The translations under genes were made by a program, and so were the position numbers. 64,000 bases of DNA, from positions 2,083,716 to 2,147,715 of the forward strand of contig NZ_LN929908.1 in NCBI RefSeq assembly GCF_001494595.1, in the 5' to 3' direction. Positions 36,532 through 45,237 of this stretch are shown in pieces. The first letter of the stretch is position 1. Each line of letters begins with the position of its first letter. The notes below the pieces were generated by a model. The model saw only the letters and a list, made by a program, of their open reading frames with translations. It searched no databases and was not told the origin of the DNA. The stretch comes from Mycobacterium sp. M26. Lineage in GTDB: Bacteria; Actinomycetota; Actinomycetes; Mycobacteriales; Mycobacteriaceae.

Positions 36532-36643
36532 TCTCTACTCCTCATTGACATGCACAGGACACCTTCTACGGTAGTCGCCCCGGCGTCAGACTTCGCGTCG
36601 GTCCCCCCACGGCCCAGGTGATATCAGCCACCCGGGCCTCGGG

Positions 36644-37561
36644 TCAGCTCCCGACCACCGGCCGCAACGCCTCGCCGACCTTGGTGATCGCACCGGGCAC
36701 GTAGCCGGGCATGTTGATGATCACGCCGTCGATACCGGCGTCGATCACGTTGGTCTTGATCTGCTCGGCGACGTGGTCGGGGGTGCCGACCACCATCCGG
36801 CCTGCCATCTCCTTGGGGATCAGGTCCTGGCTCAGGTTGTCGCCGGCGACCACGCTGACGAGCACGCTGGTCTCCAGGGTGGCCGGGTCGCGATCGACCT
36901 CCTCGCACCGCTGGGCCAGTACCGACACCTTGCCGGGCAGCTCCGGGAAGCCCGCGATGATGTTGAGGTGGTCGAAGTGGCGGGCGGCCAGGCCGAACGT
37001 CTTCTTCTCGCCGCTGCCGCCGATCATCAGCGGGATGTGGTCGCGGAAGCGGGGATTGGCCAGCGCCTCCTGGGTGCGGTAGTAGGTGCCGTCCACCGTC
37101 GGGCGCTTGCCCTCGATCATCGGCACGATGATCGACAGCGCCTCCTCGAGCTTCTTGAAGCGATCGGTGAAGGTGCCGAACTCGTAGCCGAGCTGATCGT
37201 GTTCGAGCTCGAACCAGCCGGTCCCGATGCCCAGGATGGCCCGGCCCTGGCTCATCACGTCCAGCGTGGTGATGGCTTTGGCCAGCAGGGTGGGGTTGCG
37301 GTAGGTGTTGCCGGTGACCAGGGTGCCCAGCTGGACCCGCTCGGTGGCGGTGGCCAGACCGCCGAGCGCGGTGTAGGCCTCCAGCATCGGCTGGTCGGGG
37401 GAGCCGAGCATGGGCAGCTGATAGAAGTGGTCCATCACGAAGACGGAATCGAACCCGGCGGCCTCAGCCTCCTGGGCCTGGGCGATCACGGTGGGGAACA
37501 GCTCGGCCACACCGGTGCCGTACGAGAAGTTCGGGATCTGGAAACCAAGTCGGATCGTCAC
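36644..37561 (-). CDS. LLM-class F420-dependent oxidoreductase (Rv1855c type)
   Basis: 305 residues, luciferase-like TIM barrel. Conserved DSVFVMDHFYQLP, GTLVTGNTYRNP, LGIGTGWFELEH and MIGGSGEKKT segments are typical of the actinobacterial F420 group. Substrate unknown. The GTG start at 37561 sits 7 bases after a TACTGT, suggesting leaderless translation. Confidence 0.85.
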   Translation of the reverse strand: MTIRLGFQIPNFSYGTGVAELFPTVIAQAQEAEAAGFDSVFVMDHFYQLPMLGSPDQPMLEAYTALGGLATATERVQLGTLVTGNTYRNPTLLAKAITTLDVMSQGRAILGIGTGWFELEHDQLGYEFGTFTDRFKKLEEALSIIVPMIEGKRPTVDGTYYRTQEALANPRFRDHIPLMIGGSGEKKTFGLAARHFDHLNIIAGFPELPGKVSVLAQRCEEVDRDPATLETSVLVSVVAGDNLSQDLIPKEMAGRMVVGTPDHVAEQIKTNVIDAGIDGVIINMPGYVPGAITKVGEALRPVVGS

Positions 37562-37600
37562 CCAGCCGACAGTAATCGTCGCCGGCGAACGAGAGGTGAA

Positions 37601-38272
37601 TCAGCCGAAGTTGGCCAGGGCCCCGCGACCGACGTGCAACGTCTGACCGGTGATGTGCCGGGCCGACGGGCTGGTCAAAAACAGTGCGAGACGGGCGATT
37701 TCGGACGCCACCGACGGCGGAGTGCTGCTGAGCCCGTCGTAGGACGGCTCGGCGCCCAGCCCGCACGCCACGGTGTTGATGGTGATCCCGCGGGTGCCGA
37801 AGTAGTCGGCCTGCCCGGCGGTCCAGTTCGACAGCGCGCCCTTGACCGCGGCCTCGGCGCTGCCATCGCGGGGGTGCTCGGGCACGACGGTGACGATGGC
37901 GCCGCCGGACCGCAGGTGATCGCCGATGTTCTGGATGAGCAGCACGGCCGACAGGACGGTGGCGTCCAGCGCCGACCGCCACGCGTTGGCCGTGTCGGCC
38001 ATCGTGTAGGTCCGGGGATCGCCGCCGACCCAGCGCGGGGCAGGCACATGGACGATGGTGTCGAGGTGGTGCGGGAACTGGGTGCGGGCTTCGGCCAGTG
38101 CGGCCGGATCAGCGGTATCGCAGACGATCGCGTCGACCTCGAGTTCCTTGGCCGTGACCTCCAGGTCCTCGCGGCGCGCGCCGCTGATGACGACCTTGTG
38201 GCCGGCGTCGCGGAAACCTTCCGCCACGATGCGACCCAGTTCGGTATCACCGCCGGTGACCAGCACGTCCAT
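37601..38272 (-). CDS. Short-chain dehydrogenase/reductase-like protein (Rv1856c type)
   Basis: 223 residues from ATG 38272 with AGGAGG upstream. Rossmann fold starting MDVLVTGGDTELGR. The usual catalytic YxxxK is not clear: the region around ADYFGTRGITINTVACGLG has Y but no Lys four residues later. It may therefore be a non-classical or inactive SDR. Thirty-nine bases separate it from the LLM gene downstream. Confidence 0.8.
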   Translation of the reverse strand: MDVLVTGGDTELGRIVAEGFRDAGHKVVISGARREDLEVTAKELEVDAIVCDTADPAALAEARTQFPHHLDTIVHVPAPRWVGGDPRTYTMADTANAWRSALDATVLSAVLLIQNIGDHLRSGGAIVTVVPEHPRDGSAEAAVKGALSNWTAGQADYFGTRGITINTVACGLGAEPSYDGLSSTPPSVASEIARLALFLTSPSARHITGQTLHVGRGALANFG

Positions 38273-38405
38273 CGCCGTTGACCTCCTCGTGCTCGACGCT
38301 GAACCCGGCATGTCGACGCCGGTTCGCTGATGAATGTTACTGGACAGTAGCTAGAAGGTGCTAATACGCCGCGACACGATCAGGACACGAGCCGATGCAG
38401 CGACC

Positions 38406-38421
38406 TAGGGTGTGACGGATG
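38406..38421 (+). promoter_or_regulatory. Candidate leaderless promoter of modB
   Basis: TAGGGT at 38406-38411 lies 7 bases before ATG 38419. No ribosome site precedes the ATG. Confidence 0.5.
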
Positions 38422-39228
38422 AGGCGGATCGGGGTGCCTGCGCTGCCGCGCTGGGTGTACCTCCCGGCCGCCCTGGGCGGCGCCTTCGTGGTGCTGCCGC
38501 TGGTCGCGATGGCCCTGAAGGTCGACTGGTCGCGATTCTGGCCGCTGATCACCAGTCCCTCCTCGCGGGATGCGCTGCTACTCAGCCTGCGCACCGCGGC
38601 CGCCAGCACCGTGCTGTGTCTGCTGCTCGGGGTGCCGATGGCGATGGTGCTGGCCCGCAGCAGCGGCCGGTTCATCCGTGCCGTGCGACCGCTCATCCTG
38701 CTTCCCCTGGTGCTGCCACCCGTCGTCGGCGGTATCGCCCTGCTCTACGCCTTCGGCCGCCTCGGCCTGCTCGGGTCGTACCTCGAGGCCGCCGGGATCC
38801 GGATCGCCTTCACCACTACGGCGGTCGTGCTGGCCCAGACGTTCGTCTCGCTGCCGTTCCTGGTGATCGCTTTGGAGGGTGCGGCACGAACTGCCGGTGC
38901 CGACTACGACGTGGTGGCCGCGACGCTGGGGGCGCGCCCGGGCACCGTGTGGTGGCGGGTGACACTGCCGCTGCTGGCGCCGGGCCTGGTTTCCGGTGCG
39001 GTGCTGGCCTTCGCCCGGTCGTTGGGGGAGTTCGGCGCCACACTGACGTTCGCAGGCTCGCGGCAGGGCGTCACCCGCACGCTGCCGCTGGAGATCTATC
39101 TGCAGCGCGAAAGCGATCCGGACGCAGCGGTGGCACTGTCGATCCTGCTCGTCGCGGTGGCGGCCGTCGTGGTCCTCGGCCTCGGTGCGCGGCGCCTGGC
39201 CGGCTGGAACGCGCAGGTGGGCAGCTGA
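38419..39228 (+). CDS. modB: Molybdate ABC transporter permease
   Basis: 269 residues, six or so membrane helices. The permease EAA-like loop reads EGAARTAGADYDVVAATLGA, followed by PLLAPGLVSGAVLAFARSLGEFGATLTFAG, typical of ModB/CysT. Transports molybdate into the cytosol together with ModC and a binding protein. modA, which precedes modB in M. tuberculosis, is not present. Overlaps modC by one base. Confidence 0.92.
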   Translation: MRRIGVPALPRWVYLPAALGGAFVVLPLVAMALKVDWSRFWPLITSPSSRDALLLSLRTAAASTVLCLLLGVPMAMVLARSSGRFIRAVRPLILLPLVLPPVVGGIALLYAFGRLGLLGSYLEAAGIRIAFTTTAVVLAQTFVSLPFLVIALEGAARTAGADYDVVAATLGARPGTVWWRVTLPLLAPGLVSGAVLAFARSLGEFGATLTFAGSRQGVTRTLPLEIYLQRESDPDAAVALSILLVAVAAVVVLGLGARRLAGWNAQVGS

Positions 39229-40322
39229 TGGCCGGGCTGCGTTTCGCCGCGACCGTCCGCGACCGCGATGTCACCGTCGAGTTCTCGGTCGAACCCGGCG
39301 AGGTACTGGCCGTCCTGGGTCCCAACGGGGCGGGCAAGTCGACGACCCTGCACGTTCTCGCCGGTCTGCTTGTGCCCGACTCCGGTGTCGTCACCGTCGG
39401 CGATCGGGTGCTGACCGACACCTCGGCCGGAGTCCAGGTGGCCACCCACGACCGCCGGGTGGGCCTGCTGTTGCAGGATCCGCTGCTGTTTCCGCACCTG
39501 AGCGTGCGGGCCAACGTCGAGTTCGCGCCGCGGGCACGGGGGTTGGGCCGGGGGACAGCCCGGCAATGGGCCGAGTACTGGCTGACCGAGGTGGGGCTGG
39601 CTGAGCTGGCTGACCGCACACCGGCGCAGCTGTCCGGTGGGCAGGCCCAGCGGGTGGCGATCGCGCGTGCCCTGGCCGCTGAGCCGGAGGTGCTGCTGCT
39701 CGACGAGCCGCTGGCGGGGCTCGACGTGTCGGTGGCGGCGTCGGTGCGTGCGGTGCTGCGCCAGGTGGCCTCGGCAGGCGGGCGGGCCATCGTGCTGATC
39801 ACGCATGACCTTCTCGATGTGCTGACACTGGCTGATCGGGTGCTGGTGCTGGAAGACGGTTCGGTGGCCGAGATCGGTTCGGTGGCCGACGTGCTGGCCG
39901 CCCCACGCAGCCGGTTCGGGGCGCGGATCGCCGGCGTCAACGTGGTGCGCGGGCTACTGACCGGCGCCGACACCGTGCGTGATGCCGACGGCGTCGGCTG
40001 GCACGGCACGCCCGCCGAGCCGCTCACGCCGGGAAGCCGGGCGGTCGCGGTGTTCACCCCCGCGGCGGTGGCGGTGTACCGCGATCAACCGCACGGCAGC
40101 CCCCGCAACTGTGTCGCGGTGACCGTGGCGGAGCTGGACGTCACCGGGGCCACCGTCCGCGTGCGCGGCACCCCTCAACGGGACGGCGCACCGGGCCTGG
40201 CGGCCGACATCACCGCCGACGCCGCCGCGGACCTCCGGCTCAGCCCGGGGCAGCCGGTCTGGTTCACCGTCAAGGCGCAGGAGGTCGCAGTGCACGGCGC
40301 GGCCCGGGAAGCTGTGGACTGA
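39228..40322 (+). CDS. modC: Molybdate ABC transporter ATPase
   Basis: 364 residues from ATG 39228 (TGATG overlap with modB). Walker A GPNGAGKS at 31-38, signature LSGGQ at 135-139, Walker B LLLDE ending D159/E160. The C-terminal TOBE-type region (about 295-360) senses or binds oxyanion in this family. Together with modB it forms the inner-membrane importer. Confidence 0.93.
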   Translation: MAGLRFAATVRDRDVTVEFSVEPGEVLAVLGPNGAGKSTTLHVLAGLLVPDSGVVTVGDRVLTDTSAGVQVATHDRRVGLLLQDPLLFPHLSVRANVEFAPRARGLGRGTARQWAEYWLTEVGLAELADRTPAQLSGGQAQRVAIARALAAEPEVLLLDEPLAGLDVSVAASVRAVLRQVASAGGRAIVLITHDLLDVLTLADRVLVLEDGSVAEIGSVADVLAAPRSRFGARIAGVNVVRGLLTGADTVRDADGVGWHGTPAEPLTPGSRAVAVFTPAAVAVYRDQPHGSPRNCVAVTVAELDVTGATVRVRGTPQRDGAPGLAADITADAAADLRLSPGQPVWFTVKAQEVAVHGAAREAVD

Positions 40323-40447
40323 CTGGGAGCCGCTGCCCGGGGCGCGGTCGGCCCGGACCGGTGGTACCGGGCGCTGAGCTGGGAATTCGGCGAAATTTGT
40401 GGGTTGGTCACAGCGCGTCGGCACACCACATCGTGAGCAGGCCACAC

Positions 40448-40475
40448 TTGCGTCACGGCTGTAACACGGTAGGTT
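40448..40475 (+). promoter_or_regulatory. Sigma-A-type promoter of apa
   Basis: TTGCGT (40448-40453), a 16-base spacer and TAGGTT (40470-40475), 7 bases before the apa ATG. Both hexamers fit the mycobacterial housekeeping promoter, and translation would be leaderless. Confidence 0.6.
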
Positions 40476-40482
40476 CAACGCC

Positions 40483-41472
40483 ATGAGTGAGCCGGACCCG
40501 ACATCACGTCGCACAGGACTGTGGTCGGCGCTGGCGGTCACTGCAGTGACCGCGGCCAGCGCTGTCACGATCGTCCTTCCGTCGACTTCGGCGACCGCCG
40601 ATCCCGCGACGCCCACGCCGTCCACGACGGCCGCCATACCTGCGCCTGTCGCGCCGCCGGCCTCCGAGGTCCCGCCGCCTCCGGCCGATCCGAACGCTCC
40701 GCCTGCCGATCCGAACGCCCCGCCGCCGGCCCCGCTGGACCCCAACGCGCCGCCGCCGCCGCCAGCCGATCCCAACGCTCCGCCAGCCGATCCGAACGCG
40801 GCTCCGGCGCCGCCGCCGGAGCCCGGCCGGATCAACAATGCCAGCGGCGGCTTCAGCTACCTGCTGCCCGCTGGCTGGGTGGTGTCGGACGCCTCCCGGC
40901 TGAACTACGGTCAGGCGCTGCTCAGCAAGGAGACCGGTCCGGCCCAGAACGGCCAGCCCGCGCCGACCGCCAATGACACCAGCATCCTGCTGGGCCGGCT
41001 GGACCTGAAGCTGTTCGCCGGCGCCGAGCAGGACAACAGCAAGGCCGCTGTCCGGCTGGCCTCCGATATGGGCGAGTTCTTCATGCCGTTCCCCGGTGTG
41101 CGGGTGAACCAGCAGACCGGTGCGCTGCAGGCCGGTGACCTGCCCGGCTACTTCTCGTCGTACGAGGTGAAGTTCACCGACACCTCCAAGCCCAACGGCC
41201 AGATCTGGGCCGGTGTGGTCGGCACCGCCGTACCCAACGCCCCGCGCAACGAGCGCAACCAGCGCTGGTTCGTCGTCTGGCTGGGCACCGCCAAGGATCC
41301 GATCGATCCTGCGGCCGCCAAGGCACTGGCGCAGTCGATCAAGCCGTACACCCCGCCGCCTCCGCCGGAGCCGGACCCGAACGCCCCGGCTCCCACGCCG
41401 ACGCCCGGTAACCGTGTCGGGGTGCCGATTCCGGTCGAAACCCCGGTTCCGGAGATGATGCCGGCCGGCTGA
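40483..41472 (+). CDS. apa: Alanine/proline-rich secreted adhesin Apa (fibronectin-attachment protein)
   Basis: 329 residues. A signal peptide of about 39 residues (cleavage ATA-DP) is followed by a proline-rich region with repeated ADPNAPP units (about 55-110). The globular domain starts at GRINNASGGFSYLLPAGW, and a Pro-rich tail ends PVETPVPEMMPAG. It matches the mycobacterial Apa/FAP architecture. In M. tuberculosis it is O-mannosylated, binds fibronectin and surfactant protein A, and is a major antigen. Cell-surface and secreted. Also called modD because of its place after modC, but it is not part of the transporter. Confidence 0.95.
   Translation: MSEPDPTSRRTGLWSALAVTAVTAASAVTIVLPSTSATADPATPTPSTTAAIPAPVAPPASEVPPPPADPNAPPADPNAPPPAPLDPNAPPPPPADPNAPPADPNAAPAPPPEPGRINNASGGFSYLLPAGWVVSDASRLNYGQALLSKETGPAQNGQPAPTANDTSILLGRLDLKLFAGAEQDNSKAAVRLASDMGEFFMPFPGVRVNQQTGALQAGDLPGYFSSYEVKFTDTSKPNGQIWAGVVGTAVPNAPRNERNQRWFVVWLGTAKDPIDPAAAKALAQSIKPYTPPPPPEPDPNAPAPTPTPGNRVGVPIPVETPVPEMMPAG
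40679..40815 (+). repeat. Proline-rich ADPNAPP repeats in apa
   Basis: In-frame repetition of short GCC-GAT-CCG-AAC-GCC-CCG-type units, encoding about six ADPNAPP-like segments. Coding low-complexity repeats; prone to length change between strains. Confidence 0.7.
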
Positions 41473-41577
41473 ACCGGCTTCGTGGCCGTTTCGACGAGCA
41501 ATTCGTTACCCGCCAGCGGTATACCAGTGGGATAGCGCGCGGCAGCCACGCCGTTCGCCGACGACAGGGAGACCCTC

Positions 41578-41874
41578 ATGGACGTGATGGCGGCGACTGA
41601 ATTCCTCGCCCGGTCAACCACGCTGACCAGCGTGGGCTGGATCGGCTACATCATCATCGGCGCGCTCGCCGGCTGGATCGCGGGCAAGCTGGTCAAGGGC
41701 AGCGGCTCGGGCATCCTGATGAACATCGTCATCGGTATCGTCGGTGCCCTCATCGGCGGCTTCCTGCTCAGCTTCTTCCTGGACACCGCCGCGGGCGGCT
41801 GGTGGTTCACGCTGTTCACCGCGGTGCTCGGCTCTGTGATCCTGCTGTGGATCCTCGGCAAAGTCCGTAAGTAG
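41578..41874 (+). CDS. GlsB/YeaQ/YmgE-family small membrane protein (Rv1861 type)
   Basis: 98 residues with three membrane helices. Conserved GWIGYIIIGALAGWIAGKL and GLVGALIGGFLL-like segments of the transglycosylase-associated family. Start ATG 41578 after AGGGAG (41568-41573); ATG 41587 is an alternative. Stress-linked in other bacteria, function unknown. Its stop abuts the convergent nitroreductase stop. Confidence 0.85.
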   Translation: MDVMAATEFLARSTTLTSVGWIGYIIIGALAGWIAGKLVKGSGSGILMNIVIGIVGALIGGFLLSFFLDTAAGGWWFTLFTAVLGSVILLWILGKVRK

Positions 41875-42876
41875 CTAGTTGGCTGTCTGCAGCGACGACC
41901 CGTCGAGGTAGGCCGCCACGTCGGTGAGCGGCCGGCGCGGGGTCGCGGGCAGCGGGTCGGCGTTGAGCGCTGCCCACCCGATACGCAGCAGCATCTGCGG
42001 GAAACCGTCGCCATCGAGCAGCCGGGTGCGCACCTGCTCGCGGGTGCGGTCGATCTCCAGCGGCTCGGTCAGCGGGCAGCTGGCGAGCCCCAGTGCTGTC
42101 GCGGTGAGCAGGACGGCGCCGGTCGCCTCGCCGGCCCGCAGCAGTGCCTCCGGGTCGTCGGTGGCGGTGGCCAGGACCAGCACCACACCGGCGTCGTCGC
42201 GCGGTTCGATGCCACCGGGCTGCTCCAGCGCCGGGTTGGCGAACACCCGTGACGGAAACGTGCCCTGCTTCTCGGAGGCCGGCGTGTTGCGGGCGGGCAC
42301 CCCGGCGACCGTGCCGTGCCGTCCGCTCCACATCGACAGTTCGGCGAGGTACTCGGGATCGCTGATGTGTTGGCGCACAGCCTGTGCCACCACCGCCGCC
42401 AGCTCGCTCTCGTCCTCGACCCGGCGTAGTGAGATGCCCGCGCGTGCGGCCCGTGCCGCCATCAACGCGATGTCGCCGCTGGGCACCGGCCATGACGAGA
42501 ACCACCGGCGGTCGGTGCGCCGCCGCGGGATGGCGGCCGCCAGGGCGATGTCTTGATCGTTGGCCGCACCGCCGAGGATTTCGATGCTGGCCAGGTGGTC
42601 AGCGTCGGCCGGATTCGGGAAGCGGTGCACTTCGGTGGCCCAGCCCAGTGCTGAGAGCGCGACGGTGAAGTGTTGCAGCGCAACACCGCAGCTGAGCATG
42701 AGGTCGCGTCGGGCCGGGTCGATGTGGGGCAGGTGCCGGGCCGGATCGGCGTACAGGTGCACGCTCTCGTCGCCGATCCGCCAGCGCCAGGGCTGGGAGT
42801 TGTGCACCGAAGGCGCCCGGACCGCCAGAGCCAGGGCGGCCTCCAGAGTCGCTTTGTCGGGCAGTTCCTTCTGCAT
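41875..42876 (-). CDS. Acg-type nitroreductase-family protein
   Basis: 333 residues. Nitroreductase-like double domain as in mycobacterial Acg (Rv2032) and Rv3127: APSVHNSQPWRWRI near the N-terminus, RRRTDRRWF mid-protein, and ATGAVLLTATALGLASCPLTEP later. In Acg the usual flavin site is partly blocked and sequesters FMN; whether this one is catalytic is uncertain. The start ATG 42876 has GGAGGAG upstream. The promoter region carries a DosR-like box (42957-42976) shared with divergent adhA, which would place it in the hypoxia regulon as for Acg. Confidence 0.85.
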   Translation of the reverse strand: MQKELPDKATLEAALALAVRAPSVHNSQPWRWRIGDESVHLYADPARHLPHIDPARRDLMLSCGVALQHFTVALSALGWATEVHRFPNPADADHLASIEILGGAANDQDIALAAAIPRRRTDRRWFSSWPVPSGDIALMAARAARAGISLRRVEDESELAAVVAQAVRQHISDPEYLAELSMWSGRHGTVAGVPARNTPASEKQGTFPSRVFANPALEQPGGIEPRDDAGVVLVLATATDDPEALLRAGEATGAVLLTATALGLASCPLTEPLEIDRTREQVRTRLLDGDGFPQMLLRIGWAALNADPLPATPRRPLTDVAAYLDGSSLQTAN

Positions 42877-42954
42877 GCTGACTCCTCCTCGCTCGATGGC
42901 CGTGCTTCACCGTCGCACCGAAAACCCTGACGGCACAGGCATCGAAAGGCCCCG

Positions 42955-42978
42955 ATCACGGGCCATTGGTCCCTTGAT
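42955..42978. promoter_or_regulatory. DosR-like box between nitroreductase and adhA
   Basis: On the minus strand the core reads GGGACCAATGGCCCG, within CAAGGGACCAATGGCCCGTG. It matches the left GGGAC and right CCC-S of the DosR consensus TTSGGGACTWWAGTCCCSAA. A left half-site, TCGGGGCCTTT, lies about 20 bases nearer the nitroreductase gene. Centre about 90 bases from the nitroreductase ATG and 58 from the adhA ATG. Confidence 0.55.
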
Positions 42979-43024
42979 CCCGGCACCCCTGTCGCCGGCG
43001 GCGCGCGCGTTGCACGATGGAGTG

Positions 43025-44050
43025 ATGCCGACCCAACCGACCACCATGCGGGCGTGGCGGGTGCGCAGGCCCGGGCCGATGCGCACCGGCCCCCTCGACC
43101 TCGATACCGCAGCGGCCGTGCCCGAGCCGGGGCCCGACGAACTACTGGTCGCGGTGCTGGCGTGCGGCGTCTGCCGGACCGACCTGCATGTCAGTGAGGG
43201 TGATCTGGCCGTCCACCGGCCCGGCGTGACGCCGGGGCACGAGGTGGTCGGCGAGGTGGTGGCCGTCGGTCCCGACGCCGGTGCCGGGTTCGCGGTCGGG
43301 GACCGGGTGGGGATCGCCTGGCTGCGGCATACCTGCGGGGTGTGCGCCTACTGCGTGCGGGGCGATGAGAACCTGTGCCCCGACTCCCGGTATACCGGGT
43401 GGGACGCTGACGGCGGTTACGCCGACTTTGCTACTTTGCCAGCCGCTTTCGCCCACCATCTGCCGCAGGGTTACACCGACAGCGAACTGGCGCCGCTGCT
43501 GTGCGCGGGCATCATCGGCTATCGCTCGCTGCTGCGGGCCGAACTGCCTGCCGGTGGACGGCTGGGGCTCTACGGGTTCGGCGGCAGCGCCCACATCACC
43601 GCCCAGGTGGCGTTGGCTCAGGGGGCGCAGGTGCACGTGATGACCCGGGGTGCCCAGGCCCGTGAGTTGGCGCTGGGTCTCGGCGCCGCTTCGGCGCAGG
43701 AGGTGACCGATCCGCCGCCGGTCGCACTCGACGCCGCCATCCTGTTCGCTCCCGTCGGCGACCTGGTGCTCCCGGCGCTGGAAGCGCTCGACCGGGGTGG
43801 CACTCTGGCGATCGCCGGGATCCACCTGAGCGACATCCCGACGCTGAACTATCAGCGACATCTGTTCCAGGAGCGCCAGATTCGTTCGGTGACGTCGAAC
43901 ACCCGCCAGGACGCCCGAGAATTCCTGGCGTTCGCCGAGCGGCACCGCATCGAGGTGACGAGTCCGGAATACCCGCTGGCGCAAGCTGATCGGGCGCTGA
44001 CCGATCTTGCCGAGGGCCGAATCGCCGGCGCCGCGGTCCTGCTGCCCTGA
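43025..44050 (+). CDS. adhA: Zinc-dependent alcohol dehydrogenase AdhA (Rv1862 type)
   Basis: 341 residues from ATG 43025. Medium-chain dehydrogenase fold with catalytic zinc ligand C50 (GVCRTDLH), H72/E73 (GHEVVGEV), structural zinc cysteines C104, C107, C110 and C118, and NAD-binding GLYGFGGSAH. Substrate probably a primary alcohol or aldehyde. It shares a divergent promoter region with the Acg-type gene and the DosR-like box, and it is tail-to-tail with the next gene with no gap. Confidence 0.9.
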   Translation: MPTQPTTMRAWRVRRPGPMRTGPLDLDTAAAVPEPGPDELLVAVLACGVCRTDLHVSEGDLAVHRPGVTPGHEVVGEVVAVGPDAGAGFAVGDRVGIAWLRHTCGVCAYCVRGDENLCPDSRYTGWDADGGYADFATLPAAFAHHLPQGYTDSELAPLLCAGIIGYRSLLRAELPAGGRLGLYGFGGSAHITAQVALAQGAQVHVMTRGAQARELALGLGAASAQEVTDPPPVALDAAILFAPVGDLVLPALEALDRGGTLAIAGIHLSDIPTLNYQRHLFQERQIRSVTSNTRQDAREFLAFAERHRIEVTSPEYPLAQADRALTDLAEGRIAGAAVLLP

Positions 44051-44530
44051 CTACAGGGCGGCCAGAACTCCGCGCAGTTCGGCTGCCAGGCTGCCACTGC
44101 CGTTGCGGTACAGCGGGCCGCGGCCGTCGGACAGCAGAATCCGCAGCCGCGCCATCCCGCGGGCCCGCACCGGACGAGGAGAGTGCAGCAGCAGGGTGAT
44201 GTCGTCGATCACCGACTCACACGTGGCCACCCGCTCCGGATGTACCGGGATACGCAGCGGCACGCCGGGACGCCCGTGCTCGGGTTCGTGCAGGACGCTG
44301 CGCAGCGAGCGGGCCAGACCTTCGCGTTCCCCGGTGGAGGTGATGGTGGCCATGTGCAGTGCGAGCGCGCTGCCGGGTTCGGGGAGTAGCCCCGCCTCCA
44401 CGTCGCGGTCGAGCCGGCCGGCCAGGAACCGCGCGTAGAGCCGTGCGGTGAGAGGTGCCCCGCTGATGGCCGGCGGCACGTCGGGCGCGCCGGATACGTC
44501 GAGGTCTTGGTGGAAATTCTTCTGCCCCAT
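44051..44530 (-). CDS. Uncharacterised 159-residue protein
   Basis: Start ATG 44530 chosen for its AAGGAAC ribosome site; upstream in-frame codons are unsupported. No signal peptide, membrane helix or known motif. An N-terminal MGQKNFHQDL is followed by a mostly helical region with many Leu/Arg residues (APLTARLYARFLAGRLDRD). Function unknown. It is divergent from the CGNR zinc-finger regulator gene across a 110-base gap with palindromes, which suggests it may be that regulator's target. Confidence 0.6.
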   Translation of the reverse strand: MGQKNFHQDLDVSGAPDVPPAISGAPLTARLYARFLAGRLDRDVEAGLLPEPGSALALHMATITSTGEREGLARSLRSVLHEPEHGRPGVPLRIPVHPERVATCESVIDDITLLLHSPRPVRARGMARLRILLSDGRGPLYRNGSGSLAAELRGVLAAL

Positions 44531-44595
44531 GGGCTGTTCCTTGCTGTTGGACGCCGTTGTCCCCATTCGGGTGTGACTGGTGAAAACGCTACACC

Positions 44596-44631
44596 GGTCA
44601 CTCATGACCAGTCAAGTTGATTTGATGGTCA
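44596..44631. promoter_or_regulatory. Palindromic operator candidate between the unknown gene and CGNR gene
   Basis: Two overlapping dyads: GGTCA-CTCA-TGACC (44596-44609) and TGACCA...TGGTCA (44605-44610 with 44626-44631). They sit between divergent starts 44530 and 44641, a typical place for a local regulator's site. Regulator assignment is inference. Confidence 0.4.
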
Positions 44632-44640
44632 CGTCTCTCT

Positions 44641-45234
44641 ATGCTTTCTCTCATGCCTCAGGCTCCCTGGCTCGGCGATGCCGAGGCCAAACCTGCGCCC
44701 GAACCGCTTACCCGGATTCAGGCGTTGGTCAACACCCTTGATCTGGAATCGGGTGCCGACCGGTTGGCCCAGGCGGATGACGCTGAGCCCTGGTTGCGTG
44801 CCCACGGGCTGCTCACCGACGGCGGTGTCGCGACCAGCGCAGACCTGCACGCCATTCGCGAAATGCGGGAGGCGTTGCGGGCGATGCTGGTGCACAACGC
44901 CGGCGGCCCCGCCCCGAGCGCCACCGAGTTGCTCCCCCTGAGACACGTTGCCGAGTCTGCCACTGCCCGGGTCCGTCTGGACGCAGACGGGGCCGTTGCG
45001 GTGGGTGCTGACGAGGATTCGGTGCAGGGCCGCCTGTTGGGGCTCCTGCTGGTGGTGGCCCAGGCGCAGCGCGACGGCACGTGGAGTCACCTGAAGGCGT
45101 GTGGCAACGAGGAGTGCCGGTGGGCGTTCTACGACCGCTCCCGCAACCACGGCGGCACCTGGTGCGATATGGCGACGTGCGGCAACAAGCTCAAGAATCG
45201 CGAATTCCGCGCCCGGCGCAGCCGGACCCCCTGA
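44641..45234 (+). CDS. CGNR zinc-finger / ABATE-domain protein
   Basis: 197 residues. N-terminal ABATE-like stress-linked domain (about 20-140) and C-terminal CGNR zinc finger with cysteines C154, C159, C175 and C180, including WAFYDRSRNH and CGNKLKNREF (CGNK replaces CGNR). Thought to bind DNA. The start is ATG 44641, with ATG 44653 (MPQAPW) an alternative; neither has a ribosome site. Divergent from the unknown 159-residue gene. Confidence 0.82.
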   Translation: MLSLMPQAPWLGDAEAKPAPEPLTRIQALVNTLDLESGADRLAQADDAEPWLRAHGLLTDGGVATSADLHAIREMREALRAMLVHNAGGPAPSATELLPLRHVAESATARVRLDADGAVAVGADEDSVQGRLLGLLLVVAQAQRDGTWSHLKACGNEECRWAFYDRSRNHGGTWCDMATCGNKLKNREFRARRSRTP

Positions 45235-45237
45235 GGC

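Noticed and set aside
38412..39227. N-terminal extension of modC across modB
   Set aside because: It lies in another frame of modB, which has clear permease motifs. modC starts at the TGATG junction.
40679..40815. Direct repeats that might suggest a CRISPR-like array
   Set aside because: Units are in frame with apa and encode ADPNAPP segments, with no regular unique spacers.
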